64,000 nucleotides of DNA from an uncultured Flavobacteriales bacterium (GCA_913055685.1 CAJXKC010000001.1:868001-932000); one strand, 5' to 3'. Shown: positions 28,606 through 37,959, counted from the first letter of the stretch. Program-made: numbers and translations. The notes: generated from the letters alone by a model not told the origin.

Positions 28606-29291
28606 TATGCTTCAAATTTGTAGCCTACGCCTTTTACGGTTTTAATGTATTTATCGCCGATTTTTTCGCGCAGTTTACGGATGTGTACATCAATGGTTCG
28701 GCCACCGACAACCACCTCGTTGCCCCAGATTTTATCTAGTATTTCATCGCGGTGAAATACCTTGCCGGGACGAGAAATTAGCAGACTCAATAATTCAAAC
28801 TCCTTACGGGGTAGGTCTAGCTTTTTTCCCTTATAACTCACCTGGTATTTATCTAGGTCGATACTCAGGTTACCAAATTCTTGGATGCTATCACTGGCTT
28901 TGCTATTCTGACCATAACGGCGTAATAAGGCTTTGATGCGACTAATCAAAACCTTAGGCTTTATAGGTTTTGTGATATAATCATCGGCTCCAGCGTCGAA
29001 GCCGGCCACCTGCGAATAATCTTCGCCTCTGGCGGTTAAAAAGGCCACTAGGGTGTCTTCAAGTTCGCTGGTATTACGTATTTGATCACAGGTCTCAATG
29101 CCGTCCATTCCCGGCATCATTACATCTAATAATATAAGGTGTGGTTTTTCCTTTTTCGCTTTTTTAAGACCCTCCTCGCCATTGGGGGCGGTGGAAACGT
29201 TAAAACCTTCTTTTTTGAGATTATAGCTTACAAACTCCAATATATCGGGTTCGTCGTCTACTAGTAATAATCGATAATCGCTGTTGTTCAT
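28605..29291 (-). CDS. PhoB-like winged-helix response regulator
   Basis: RLLLVDDEPDILEFVSYNLKKEGF; LILLDVMMPGMDG; VVGGRTIDVHIRKLREKIG. Start moved from TTG 29318 to ATG 29291. Confidence 0.93.
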   Translation of the reverse strand: MNNSDYRLLLVDDEPDILEFVSYNLKKEGFNVSTAPNGEEGLKKAKKEKPHLILLDVMMPGMDGIETCDQIRNTSELEDTLVAFLTARGEDYSQVAGFDAGADDYITKPIKPKVLISRIKALLRRYGQNSKASDSIQEFGNLSIDLDKYQVSYKGKKLDLPRKEFELLSLLISRPGKVFHRDEILDKIWGNEVVVGGRTIDVHIRKLREKIGDKYIKTVKGVGYKFEA

Positions 29292-29315
29292 ATTGCGCTG
29301 ATTGGCTTGATGGGT

Positions 29316-29323
29316 CAAAAATA
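29316..29323 (-). promoter_or_regulatory. -7 box TATTTTTG for the phoB-phoR-like operon
   Basis: Exact TAnnTTTG on - strand; contains the ORF-track TTG start. Confidence 0.55.
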
Positions 29324-29341
29324 GCTATTAAGCCTATGGTC

Positions 29342-29367
29342 TTAACCCACTTAACAATTCGTTAAAT
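29342..29367. promoter_or_regulatory. PHO-box-like repeats upstream of the phoB-like gene
   Basis: TTAACC(29342) TTAACA(29351) N5 TTAAAT(29362). Confidence 0.45.
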
Positions 29368-29427
29368 TAAAATAATCAAGGAGATAACACAATTATCATT
29401 CTTAAGTAATTCATTTGCAGGGATTAG

Positions 29428-29459
29428 CGAATGTTAAGACTTAACATTCGGTTTTTTTT
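29428..29459 (+). terminator. Perfect inverted repeat plus T-tract in the divergent intergenic region
   Basis: CGAATGTTAAG-A-CTTAACATTCG followed by GTTTTTTTT. Confidence 0.6.
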
Positions 29460-29475
29460 AAAGCCCTCTGGTTTC

Positions 29476-29520
29476 TTCAAACTGGCTTAACACCGACTTA
29501 ACAAAACCCCCTTTCCTTTG
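29476..29520 (+). promoter_or_regulatory. PHO-box promoter: TTCAAA-N5-TTAACA-N5-TTAACA - 9 bp - TTCCTTTG
   Basis: Direct repeats at exact 11-bp periodicity immediately upstream of a -7-like box. Confidence 0.6.
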
Positions 29521-29548
29521 CCGGCAACAAATAACATTTATTTCTCCG

Positions 29549-30742
29549 ATGAAAAAATTTAGAATTTTAACCATGGCTGCCATTGCCGCTTTCGCTCTTA
29601 CTTCTTGTGGGGACGACAATGATGGTGATACTACCCAGCCTGAAGACACTGTACTTTCTGGTTCTTTAACTTCAGATCGTACCCTTACAAAAGACAACAT
29701 TTACACTTTAAGCGGTCGTTATATCGTTGAAGGTGGAGCAACTTTAACCATCGAAGCCGGTACTATTATTAAGGCCGAGCAAGGAACAGGAGCTTCTGCT
29801 TCTGCACTAATTGTAAGTCGTGATGGTATGATTAATGCTCAGGGTACTGCTACCGAGCCAATTATCTTTACCTCAGTTGCCGATCAAATTACTCAGGGTC
29901 AAATTGTATCTCCTAACTTAACTCCTTCTACTAACGGTCTTTGGGGTGGTGTTATCATCTTAGGAGAAGCGCCTATTTCTGCCCAGAACGCTAATGGTGA
30001 CGATGTAGTTGAATTACAGATTGAAGGTATTCCTACTACTGTAAATGCGCTATACGGTGGTACCAATGGTGGCGATAATAGCGGTACATTCTCTTATGTA
30101 TCTATTCGTCATGGTGGTGCTAACATTGGTGATGGAAACGAAATCAATGGCCTTACTATGGGTGGCGTTGGTTCAGGTACCACAGTTAACAACATCGAAA
30201 TCGTAGCGAACCAGGATGATGGTATCGAGTGGTTCGGTGGTAATGTAAGCGTAAATAAGGTAGTAATCTGGAATGCAGGTGACGACGCTTTGGATACCGA
30301 CCAAGACTGGATTGGAACTTGTTCTGATTTCATCATCGTTACTCCTGACGGATCAGCCTTCGAATTAGACGGTCCTGAAGGAAGCACCAACCGTGGTACG
30401 CATCAGTTTGATAACGGTGTAGTATACGCTGGCTCAGCTATCTCCGATCTAGTAGATTGGGATGATAACACAAATGCTGGTCTTACTAATATATACTTCT
30501 ATGGAATTGACGCTTCTTATACCGATGGTATTTCTTCATTCGGTGGTGACGGAGCAGCAACTACTTCTGCTTGGGAATATACTCTACCTGCTGGTTTATC
30601 AGTAGATTCAGTATTCCAAGGTGTGCCAGCTAGCATCCTTACCGAAGTAGCTGAAAATGCAAATACTGTTGGTCCAGATGCAAGTGCCTTAGGGTGGACT
30701 TGGGCTGGAGCCTCTAACTCTTTATCTGCTATCGGATTGTAA
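29549..30742 (+). CDS. Beta-helix-like lipoprotein (family sometimes mislabelled multidrug transporter)
   Basis: MKKFRILTMAAIAAFALTSCGDDND lipobox; YIVEGGATLTIEAGTIIKAEQG...GLWGGVIILGEAPI; VSIRHGGANIG. Confidence 0.7.
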   Translation: MKKFRILTMAAIAAFALTSCGDDNDGDTTQPEDTVLSGSLTSDRTLTKDNIYTLSGRYIVEGGATLTIEAGTIIKAEQGTGASASALIVSRDGMINAQGTATEPIIFTSVADQITQGQIVSPNLTPSTNGLWGGVIILGEAPISAQNANGDDVVELQIEGIPTTVNALYGGTNGGDNSGTFSYVSIRHGGANIGDGNEINGLTMGGVGSGTTVNNIEIVANQDDGIEWFGGNVSVNKVVIWNAGDDALDTDQDWIGTCSDFIIVTPDGSAFELDGPEGSTNRGTHQFDNGVVYAGSAISDLVDWDDNTNAGLTNIYFYGIDASYTDGISSFGGDGAATTSAWEYTLPAGLSVDSVFQGVPASILTEVAENANTVGPDASALGWTWAGASNSLSAIGL

Positions 30743-30764
30743 TCTTACTAACATAGATTATCCC

Positions 30765-30796
30765 AAAGCTTGCCTCCCTCGGGGGCAAGCTTTTGT
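30765..30796 (+). terminator. Hairpin terminator/attenuator between lipoprotein and TonB receptor
   Basis: AAAGCTTGCC-tccctcggg-GGCAAGCTTTT. Confidence 0.75.
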
Positions 30797-30829
30797 ACAT
30801 TTTAAATTTCATTTTTTTAGCGCTTTATC

Positions 30830-33709
30830 ATGAATTTCCTCAAACAAACAGTATCTGCTCTCTTGCTAGTCCTACCAGGACTTTTGTTGGCTCAAAAAGG
30901 TACAATCCGTGGTCAGGTGATCGACGGTGAGAACGGTGAGCCACTCTTCAGCGCCAACGCGGTGATTAAAGGGACGACCAATGGTACCACTACCGACTTT
31001 GACGGTAATTTCGAGCTTCGCGCGGAACCTGGAACCTATACACTGGAACTTAGCTTCATTGGGATGAGCAACCTGCTTATTACCGATGTGGTAGTTAAAT
31101 CGGGAGAAGTAACTGTTATTGATCCAGTGAAATTGGAACCAGCGAGTAGTCAGCTTGCAGAGGTGGTAATTACTTCCGAAGCAGTGCGCAACTCAGAAGC
31201 GGCCTTGGTAACTGTTAAGCGTAAGTCTACCAACCTAATGGACGGTGTGTCTGCGGCAAAACTTCGTAAAACGGGTGATTCCGATGCGGGTGATGCAGCC
31301 AAACGTGTAACCGGAGTTTCGGTAGAAGGTGGAAAATATGTTTATGTACGCGGACTCGGAGACCGCTACACTAAGACCATGCTGAATGGAGTAGATATTC
31401 CTGGCCTTGACCCGGATAAAAACTCCATGCAAATCGACATCTTTCCTACCAATTTGATTTCGAACCTATCGGTGTTAAAAAGTGGATTGGCAGAGTTGCC
31501 AGCCGACTTTACCGGAGGTGTGGTTAACATCGAGACGAAGGAATTTCCTACCAAGAAAATGTTGGATGTATCTATTGGTACTTCTTACAATCCAAGCATG
31601 CACTTTAATAGCAATTACCTAAGCTATGAAGGTGGTGCAACCGATTTCCTAGGCTTTGATGACGGTACCCGTGCCATGCCCAATGGCGATGGAACTGGGC
31701 CCATTCCCTTCTTTAATTCCAATAGCGAAGTAGAAGAGTTTAACAACAAGTTTAATCGGACTCTAGGTGCTACCAACTCTACCAGCTTGATGGATTACAA
31801 TTTGGGGCTTTCCATGGGAGATCAATACGTATTGGAAAATGGTAACAAATTGGGTTACATTTTCTCCGCTACTTACGATAACTCAAGAAGACTATACGAA
31901 GGCATTGAGTATGGCGAATGGCAGCGTTCTCGTTTTACCGATGAATACGAAATGGTAGAAGCTACTACTCAGACTGGTGTGCTTGCTGAAAACAGTGTTT
32001 TATTAGGAGCGCTTGGTGGTATTACCTACAAGACCCTGGCATCTAAATACAAGTTTACGGCGATGCACTTGCAGAATGCTATTTCAAAATCGGCGCAATT
32101 GGAAGTAACGGCCTTAGATGGTGCGGCCCAAGTATCCGATTACAATGCATTTTCGCATAACCTCGAGTTTAACCAACGTGGGGTTACCAATTTACTCTTT
32201 GCCGGTGAGCATTACATCGATGGTGGCGACTGGGAATTAGAGTGGAAAATTTCTCCGACCTTATCAACTATTCAGGATCCGGATATTCGCCGTACTCCTT
32301 TCTCAATAGACCGTGGAGATTCTACTTTTGACCCAGGTGAAGGTGGTCTGCCTAGCCGAATCTGGCGTTTCCTAAATGAGGTAAACCAAGTTTCTAAAGT
32401 AGACGTTCGTCGTCCACATGAGCTATTTAATGCGGATGCAAAATTGAAATTTGGTGTAAGCCATGTATTTAAATACCGTGATTACAGCATTTACCGCTTT
32501 AACTTGCAAAATTATGGAGCTTCTACCACTTATTCGGGAGATCCAAATGCAGTATTAACGTATGATGCTTTTTACCCCAATGGTGGCTTAGCCTATACAC
32601 CAGAATTGAATGTTGGAAAGGCAAACCCTAATGAGTATCAATCCAATATCAACAACTTTGGGGCATACATCTCCGAAGAGTTTGAACCAATTAAAGGTCT
32701 TAAAACAGTAGTAGGATTAAGAGCCGAGTTGTTCTTACAACGTCATACCGGTCGTGATCAAGTGGCAGCATTGAATCCGAATGACCCTAGTGGTAGAACT
32801 TTAGACAATGAGTTGGTTCTGGATGGGTTTAACCTTTTCCCCTCGGCTAACTTAATTTATGCCTTAAACGAGGATATGAACTTGCGTGGTTCTTTCTTCC
32901 GCTCTATTGCTCGTCCTTCTTTTAAGGAATTATCATTTGCCCAGATTTTAGACCCTATTTCTAACCGTACCTTTAATGGTGGCTTATTCCAATACGCCAA
33001 TTGGGATGGTAATTTAGAAGCTACCCTTATCAATAACTTCGATTTACGTTGGGAGTATTTTATCGGTGGCCCTGATATCGTTTCGGTGTCTGCTTTCTAC
33101 AAAGCTTTTGATAATCCGATCGAATTAGTGCGTATTCCTTCAGCTTTACGGGACTTCCAACCACGAAATGTTGGTAATGGTACCTTGTACGGAGTAGAAT
33201 TTGAGTTGCGTAAAAACCTAGGATTCTTGAAAGAAAGCTGGAGCAATTTTGCCTTCTCAGGTAACTTCACCTATACCTATTCACAAATTGATATGACTGA
33301 CGCTGAGTTTGACGCACGTAAATTTTCAGAACGTGATGGTCAGACGATCGAGCGTACTCGCGCTATGGCCGGGCAAGCGCCTTACATCGTAAACGCAGGA
33401 ATCAGTTATGATAATTCGGATAAAGGAATTAGCTCGGGTATCTTCTACAACGTGAAGGGACGCACTTTAGAGATTGTAGGTGGAAACTTAGCACCAGATA
33501 TTTATTCGGAGCCATTCCATAGCTTAAACTTCACCTTAAATAAATCCTTTGGTGAGGAGGGTAAATCTGCCATCAACATTAAGGTATCCAATATTTTAAA
33601 TGATGTGCGCGAGAGCTTATACCAAGCCTATGAGGCAACTCCGCAGGTGTTTAATCGCTTAAATCCAGGGACTGCGGTTTCAATAGGATATACTTATAGT
33701 TTTTATTAA
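30830..33709 (+). CDS. TonB-dependent receptor with carboxypeptidase-like N-terminal domain
   Basis: GTIRGQVIDGENGEPLFSANAVIKGTTNGTTTDFDGNFEL; YVYVRGLGDRYTKTMLNGVDIPGLDP; PADFTGGVVNIETKEFP. Confidence 0.93.
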   Translation: MNFLKQTVSALLLVLPGLLLAQKGTIRGQVIDGENGEPLFSANAVIKGTTNGTTTDFDGNFELRAEPGTYTLELSFIGMSNLLITDVVVKSGEVTVIDPVKLEPASSQLAEVVITSEAVRNSEAALVTVKRKSTNLMDGVSAAKLRKTGDSDAGDAAKRVTGVSVEGGKYVYVRGLGDRYTKTMLNGVDIPGLDPDKNSMQIDIFPTNLISNLSVLKSGLAELPADFTGGVVNIETKEFPTKKMLDVSIGTSYNPSMHFNSNYLSYEGGATDFLGFDDGTRAMPNGDGTGPIPFFNSNSEVEEFNNKFNRTLGATNSTSLMDYNLGLSMGDQYVLENGNKLGYIFSATYDNSRRLYEGIEYGEWQRSRFTDEYEMVEATTQTGVLAENSVLLGALGGITYKTLASKYKFTAMHLQNAISKSAQLEVTALDGAAQVSDYNAFSHNLEFNQRGVTNLLFAGEHYIDGGDWELEWKISPTLSTIQDPDIRRTPFSIDRGDSTFDPGEGGLPSRIWRFLNEVNQVSKVDVRRPHELFNADAKLKFGVSHVFKYRDYSIYRFNLQNYGASTTYSGDPNAVLTYDAFYPNGGLAYTPELNVGKANPNEYQSNINNFGAYISEEFEPIKGLKTVVGLRAELFLQRHTGRDQVAALNPNDPSGRTLDNELVLDGFNLFPSANLIYALNEDMNLRGSFFRSIARPSFKELSFAQILDPISNRTFNGGLFQYANWDGNLEATLINNFDLRWEYFIGGPDIVSVSAFYKAFDNPIELVRIPSALRDFQPRNVGNGTLYGVEFELRKNLGFLKESWSNFAFSGNFTYTYSQIDMTDAEFDARKFSERDGQTIERTRAMAGQAPYIVNAGISYDNSDKGISSGIFYNVKGRTLEIVGGNLAPDIYSEPFHSLNFTLNKSFGEEGKSAINIKVSNILNDVRESLYQAYEATPQVFNRLNPGTAVSIGYTYSFY

Positions 33710-33765
33710 TTGATTCCTAGAAGTTTCTGTAAATTCGAGACTTAATTTTAAGACAATATAGAATT

Positions 33766-33798
33766 AAAGAAAGCTCAATCTCTTTGGGCTTTCTTTGT
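33766..33798 (+). terminator. Hairpin terminator
   Basis: AAAGAAAGC-tcaatctctttgg-GCTTTCTTT. Confidence 0.65.
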
Positions 33799-33819
33799 CC
33801 TTAATCTAATCCCTGTACA

Positions 33820-36800
33820 ATGAAGCGAAGAATATCGATCTTTTTAGCAACTCTAAGTGCCTTGATGATAAGCTATCAAGGTTTTACCAATTCTGGCGGT
33901 GCTCCGCAAGGAAGAACTGGTTCGCCAGCCTCTAACGGCAATACCTGTGCAACCGGTTGTCATAGTGGCGGAACAGCGGCTAGTCAGTCTATTTCCATAA
34001 GTAGCACTATCCCTGCCTCTGGTTACCAAGCGAATACCAATTATACCATTACGGTTACGGCTAACAACGGTACTACCAGCTCTTCGACCATCGGCTTCCA
34101 AGCCTCTGTGGAAGATGCTGCAGGACACGTTGGTTCGATTTCTTTCCCTGGACCTGGAGCGCAAGTTTCCGGATCTTATGTAACTCACACCATTAGTGGA
34201 ACTAGCGCTAGTGGTGGTTCACGCAGCTGGACTTTCAATTGGAATCCTGGTGCCAATCCTCCAGCAAGTGCTACAGTTTACGTTGCTGCTAATTTTGCCA
34301 ATGGAACTGGTGGTACTGCAGGTGACTATATTCTTACGCAGTCGCAAGCCTTTAATCAGGCGGTAAGTGTACCGAGCTACACCATTTCACAAATCAATAG
34401 TCTTGACGCCACTTTTTCACCCGACTCGCTGGGCGTGAACTGCGCTTTAACTGGTGTGGTGTTTACCGATGACTTTGATGGTAATGCCGGCTACAGTTTT
34501 TACATGTATGATAATACTGGCGAAATCAATGTATTCGATTTTGTAGATGAGCCTAATGGTTATCAAGCAACCCGCGGTGACTCAATCCGCGTATATGGCG
34601 ATATCGCTTTCTTCAATGGTCTTTTAGAAATTCAGGTAGATTCAATTCAAACCTTGGCCACCGGCCTTGCACTTCGTGCTCCTAGAGTGGTGACCACCTT
34701 GGATGAAACAACCGAAAGTGATTATATCCGCCTAAATGGCTTTAGCGTGGTTACGCCCTCACAATGGCCATCGGCAGGAAGCAGTGCTAATGTGGATATT
34801 AGCAATGGATCGACTACCCTTACCATGCGTATTGATAGCGATACCGATATCGACGGCAGTCCAGTACCTACTGGTACCTTTGATGTTATTGGTGCCGGAG
34901 CGCAATTCGATAACTCTTCGCCCTACGATGCTGGTTATCAAATCTTCCCTCGCGACATTAACGATATTCTACCTGCAGCAACCGTAATCAACGGAGTGCC
35001 TTTGTATACTATTTCTCAGATCAATAGTCTCGATGCTACCTTCTCACCCGATTCATTGGGCGTTAATTGCGCCATTGATGGGGTAGTTTTCACCGATGAT
35101 TTCGATGGAAATAATGGCTACAGCTTCTACATCTATGATAATACCGGCGAGATTAATGTATTCGACTTTGTAGATGAGCCCGGTGGCTATCAGGCGAACC
35201 GAGGTGATTCAATTCGGGTATTTGGTGATGTGGCCTTCTTTAACGGTCTGCTTGAAATCCAAGTTGATTCTATTCAGACTTTAGGTACCGGCATTAGCCT
35301 TCGTGCCCCTCGTGTAGTATCCATGCTAGACGAAAGCACCGAGAGTGATTACATTCGTTTAAATGGCTTCACTTTGGTAAACGCTGGGCAGTGGCCTGCA
35401 AGCGGAAGTAGCTCTAATGTGGATATTACCAATGGTGTAGATACGCTAACTATGCGTATCGATAGTGATACCGATATTGATGGTACTGCTGCTCCTACTG
35501 GTTATTTCGATGTAATCGGAGCGGGATCCCAGTTCGATAACTCTTCACCTTATGATGAAGGCTATCAAATCTTCCCACGCGATACCAATGATATTATTCC
35601 TGGAGCGGCCCCTGCTACTCCTTGTACCCAGCCATTCTTCTCGGAGTACATCGAAGGAAGCTCGAATAATAAAGGCTTTGAAATCTATAACCCTACTCAG
35701 GCTAACCTCGACTTAGGTCCTTATAAAGTTTACTTGAGTGGTAATGGTGGTAGTTTCACCAATGAGTTTGACTTATCCGGTACTATAGCTTCGGGCGACG
35801 TTTACGTGATCACTACCGATCAGGCTGACCCAACCATGCTAGCGATTGCCGACACTTCTTTATCCTTCCCTAGTGTAGCTCACTTCAATGGCGACGATGC
35901 CTTGTTCTTGGTGGATACCGTAATTGGAGATACCTTAGATATTATTGGGATAATTGGCGTAGACCCAGGTTCTTCTTGGACTGTAGGTGCCGGATCTACC
36001 GAAAACCATACGCTAGTTCGTAATGCTAGTATTACTAATGGTCAAACTGACTGGACCATAGGTGCTACCGAATGGACGGTTAACCCAAGTAATACCTTTA
36101 GCTTCTTTGGTGCGCATACCAGTACTTGTGTAAATACCAGTCCCACTACTCCAACAGTGGCTTTCCGTCCAGGAAACTACTCAGTGCTAGAGAACTTTGG
36201 TACCGGTGCGATTACGCTTGACATTACACCAACCAGTACCACTACCGATACGGTTTATATGGCCTTTAATCCAGGTCCAGGTTTAACTCCAGCCGATGGT
36301 ACTATTAGCCCTGCTTTTGATCCGAACACCGGATTGTTAAGTTTGGTAGTGCCTGCTGGCTCAGATTCTATTAATCTAACTACGACCATTATCGATGATG
36401 CCTTAGTAGAGGGATTAGAATATGGTGATATGCTTATCCTTGGAACTAGTGCTGGCTTAAGCGTGGGTAGTTTAGATTCCATTCGCTTTGAAATTATTGA
36501 TAATGATATCCCTACTTACACTATTGCTCAGGTAAAAGGAGTAGATGCTAATGTATCTCCCGATTCACTAGGAGTACAATGTAAACTGGTAGGTACGGTA
36601 TTTAGCGATGACTTCGACGGTAATGGCGGTTATAGCTTCTACATGTACGATAACACCGGCGGAATCAACATCTTTAATTTCGTGGACGAACCAGGAGGTT
36701 ATCAAGTAAACCGTGGCGATTCTATTCGCGCCATTGGTCATATCGAATTCTACAATGGTCTTATCGAATTGCAAGTAGATTCCATTAAGCTATTGGCGAG

Positions 36801-37896
36801 CGGCCTAAGCTTAAAGCAGCCTACTCAGGTTTATGATTTAGGTGAGCATACCGAAAGTGAGTACATCCGCTTAAATGGTTATTACCTAGTAGATCCTAGC
36901 TCATGGCCAATTTTTGCTGGTTCTAGTGTGAATATGGAAATCACTAATGGTCAGGATACGCTAGTAATGCGTATCGATAGCGATACCGATATCGATGGTA
37001 CTCCGGCTCCAACAGGATACTTTGATGTAATTGGTGCGGGTGGTCAGTTCGACAACAGCGCGCCTTACGACGAGGGTTACCAAATCTTCCCTCGCGACAC
37101 TAATGATATCATCCCCGTAAGCTTGCCACAAGTTTACATTAGTGAGGTAATGCCTAGTTCGAACCTTAGCGCACCGATTAATGGTGATTGGTTTGAAGTT
37201 CGCAACATGGGAACTTCTGCGATTGATCTAAACAATTTCGCTTGGGCGGATGATAGTCGCAACTCTAACTTCCACACCGTTGGAACTTCTGTGCAAATTC
37301 CTGCCGGTGGTAGCGCTTTATTTGTTGACGTAGCTAGCGCTGATGTGAATGCTTGGGAAACCGAGTGGAAGCAAAATGGTCAAGGTTTAATCATTCTTAA
37401 CACGGCCGATGAATTTGATAATGGATTTAGCGATATAGACGCTAGTGGTGATGAGGTAAACCTTTACGATGACGGAGGTCGATTAGTTTCTTCGGTAAGT
37501 TTTGCAGCTTCAGATGTAATGGCTGGCTTTAGCTTAGAATACGATAATAGTGGTGCCCTTCAAGGTGCAGCGGTAGACGGAGTAAATGGTGCATATACCT
37601 CTCAGAATGGAGATGTTGGCTCACCAGGAGATCAATCTGCTATTGGTCTAGAGGATATTCTTAGTCAGAACTTAAGTTTATTCCCGAACCCAAGCAATGG
37701 TATCTTTACCATTATGGCTAGCAATAATGCCGAGAAGGTGGTAGAAATCTACAACCTTAACGGAGCTCTGGTGCAGCAGATTGTTTCTACCGATGTAGAC
37801 ATTCGCATTGACTTAGGAGAAATTCCTGCCGGTGTTTACCTAGTAAAAGTACGTGCCGACAAACAAACAGTTAGTCGCAAGCTGATTGTACAGTAA
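33820..37896 (+). CDS. Large secreted surface protein: choice-of-anchor V-like N-terminus, three OB-fold-like repeats, lamin-tail and Calx-beta-like regions, T9SS sorting domain
   Basis: GNTCATGCHSGG; repeats SPDSLGVNCALTGVVFTDDFDGNAGYSFYMYDNTGEINVFDFV; EYIEGSSNNKGFEIYNPTQANLDL; SLFPNPSNGIFTI...KLIVQ. Confidence 0.82.
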   Translation: MKRRISIFLATLSALMISYQGFTNSGGAPQGRTGSPASNGNTCATGCHSGGTAASQSISISSTIPASGYQANTNYTITVTANNGTTSSSTIGFQASVEDAAGHVGSISFPGPGAQVSGSYVTHTISGTSASGGSRSWTFNWNPGANPPASATVYVAANFANGTGGTAGDYILTQSQAFNQAVSVPSYTISQINSLDATFSPDSLGVNCALTGVVFTDDFDGNAGYSFYMYDNTGEINVFDFVDEPNGYQATRGDSIRVYGDIAFFNGLLEIQVDSIQTLATGLALRAPRVVTTLDETTESDYIRLNGFSVVTPSQWPSAGSSANVDISNGSTTLTMRIDSDTDIDGSPVPTGTFDVIGAGAQFDNSSPYDAGYQIFPRDINDILPAATVINGVPLYTISQINSLDATFSPDSLGVNCAIDGVVFTDDFDGNNGYSFYIYDNTGEINVFDFVDEPGGYQANRGDSIRVFGDVAFFNGLLEIQVDSIQTLGTGISLRAPRVVSMLDESTESDYIRLNGFTLVNAGQWPASGSSSNVDITNGVDTLTMRIDSDTDIDGTAAPTGYFDVIGAGSQFDNSSPYDEGYQIFPRDTNDIIPGAAPATPCTQPFFSEYIEGSSNNKGFEIYNPTQANLDLGPYKVYLSGNGGSFTNEFDLSGTIASGDVYVITTDQADPTMLAIADTSLSFPSVAHFNGDDALFLVDTVIGDTLDIIGIIGVDPGSSWTVGAGSTENHTLVRNASITNGQTDWTIGATEWTVNPSNTFSFFGAHTSTCVNTSPTTPTVAFRPGNYSVLENFGTGAITLDITPTSTTTDTVYMAFNPGPGLTPADGTISPAFDPNTGLLSLVVPAGSDSINLTTTIIDDALVEGLEYGDMLILGTSAGLSVGSLDSIRFEIIDNDIPTYTIAQVKGVDANVSPDSLGVQCKLVGTVFSDDFDGNGGYSFYMYDNTGGINIFNFVDEPGGYQVNRGDSIRAIGHIEFYNGLIELQVDSIKLLASGLSLKQPTQVYDLGEHTESEYIRLNGYYLVDPSSWPIFAGSSVNMEITNGQDTLVMRIDSDTDIDGTPAPTGYFDVIGAGGQFDNSAPYDEGYQIFPRDTNDIIPVSLPQVYISEVMPSSNLSAPINGDWFEVRNMGTSAIDLNNFAWADDSRNSNFHTVGTSVQIPAGGSALFVDVASADVNAWETEWKQNGQGLIILNTADEFDNGFSDIDASGDEVNLYDDGGRLVSSVSFAASDVMAGFSLEYDNSGALQGAAVDGVNGAYTSQNGDVGSPGDQSAIGLEDILSQNLSLFPNPSNGIFTIMASNNAEKVVEIYNLNGALVQQIVSTDVDIRIDLGEIPAGVYLVKVRADKQTVSRKLIVQ
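34378..34978 (+). repeat. OB-fold-like intragenic repeat 1
   Basis: YTISQINSLDATFSPDSLGVNC...GYQIFPRDINDILPA. Confidence 0.85.
35005..35605 (+). repeat. OB-fold-like intragenic repeat 2
   Basis: YTISQINSLDATFSPDSLGVNC...GYQIFPRDTNDIIPG. Confidence 0.85.
36517..37117 (+). repeat. OB-fold-like intragenic repeat 3
   Basis: YTIAQVKGVDANVSPDSLGVQC...GYQIFPRDTNDIIPV. Confidence 0.85.
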
Positions 37897-37920
37897 GTAA
37901 ATTTTAAATAGTATACTAAT

Positions 37921-37950
37921 GGGGACTTCTGCTTGGCAGGAGTCCCTTTT
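37921..37950 (+). terminator. Hairpin terminator after the surface protein
   Basis: GGGACTTCTG-CTTGG-CAGGAGTCCCTTTT. Confidence 0.75.
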
Positions 37951-37959
37951 CTGATAAAA

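Noticed and set aside
29549-30742. Annotation as a multidrug transporter
   Set aside because: It is a lipoprotein with beta-helix-like repeats and no membrane helices beyond the signal peptide.
33853-34188. - strand 111-aa ORF in the surface-protein gene
   Set aside because: Antisense to the signal peptide/anchor V region; composition is that of a shadow ORF.
34378-37117. Regularly repeated DNA considered as CRISPR or satellite repeat
   Set aside because: Repeats are ~600 bp, in frame and protein-level; no short direct repeats with unique spacers.
37933-37959. ATG 37933 as Na/Pi transporter start
   Set aside because: Located inside a terminator stem; residues MAGVPFLIK are not typical of the family.
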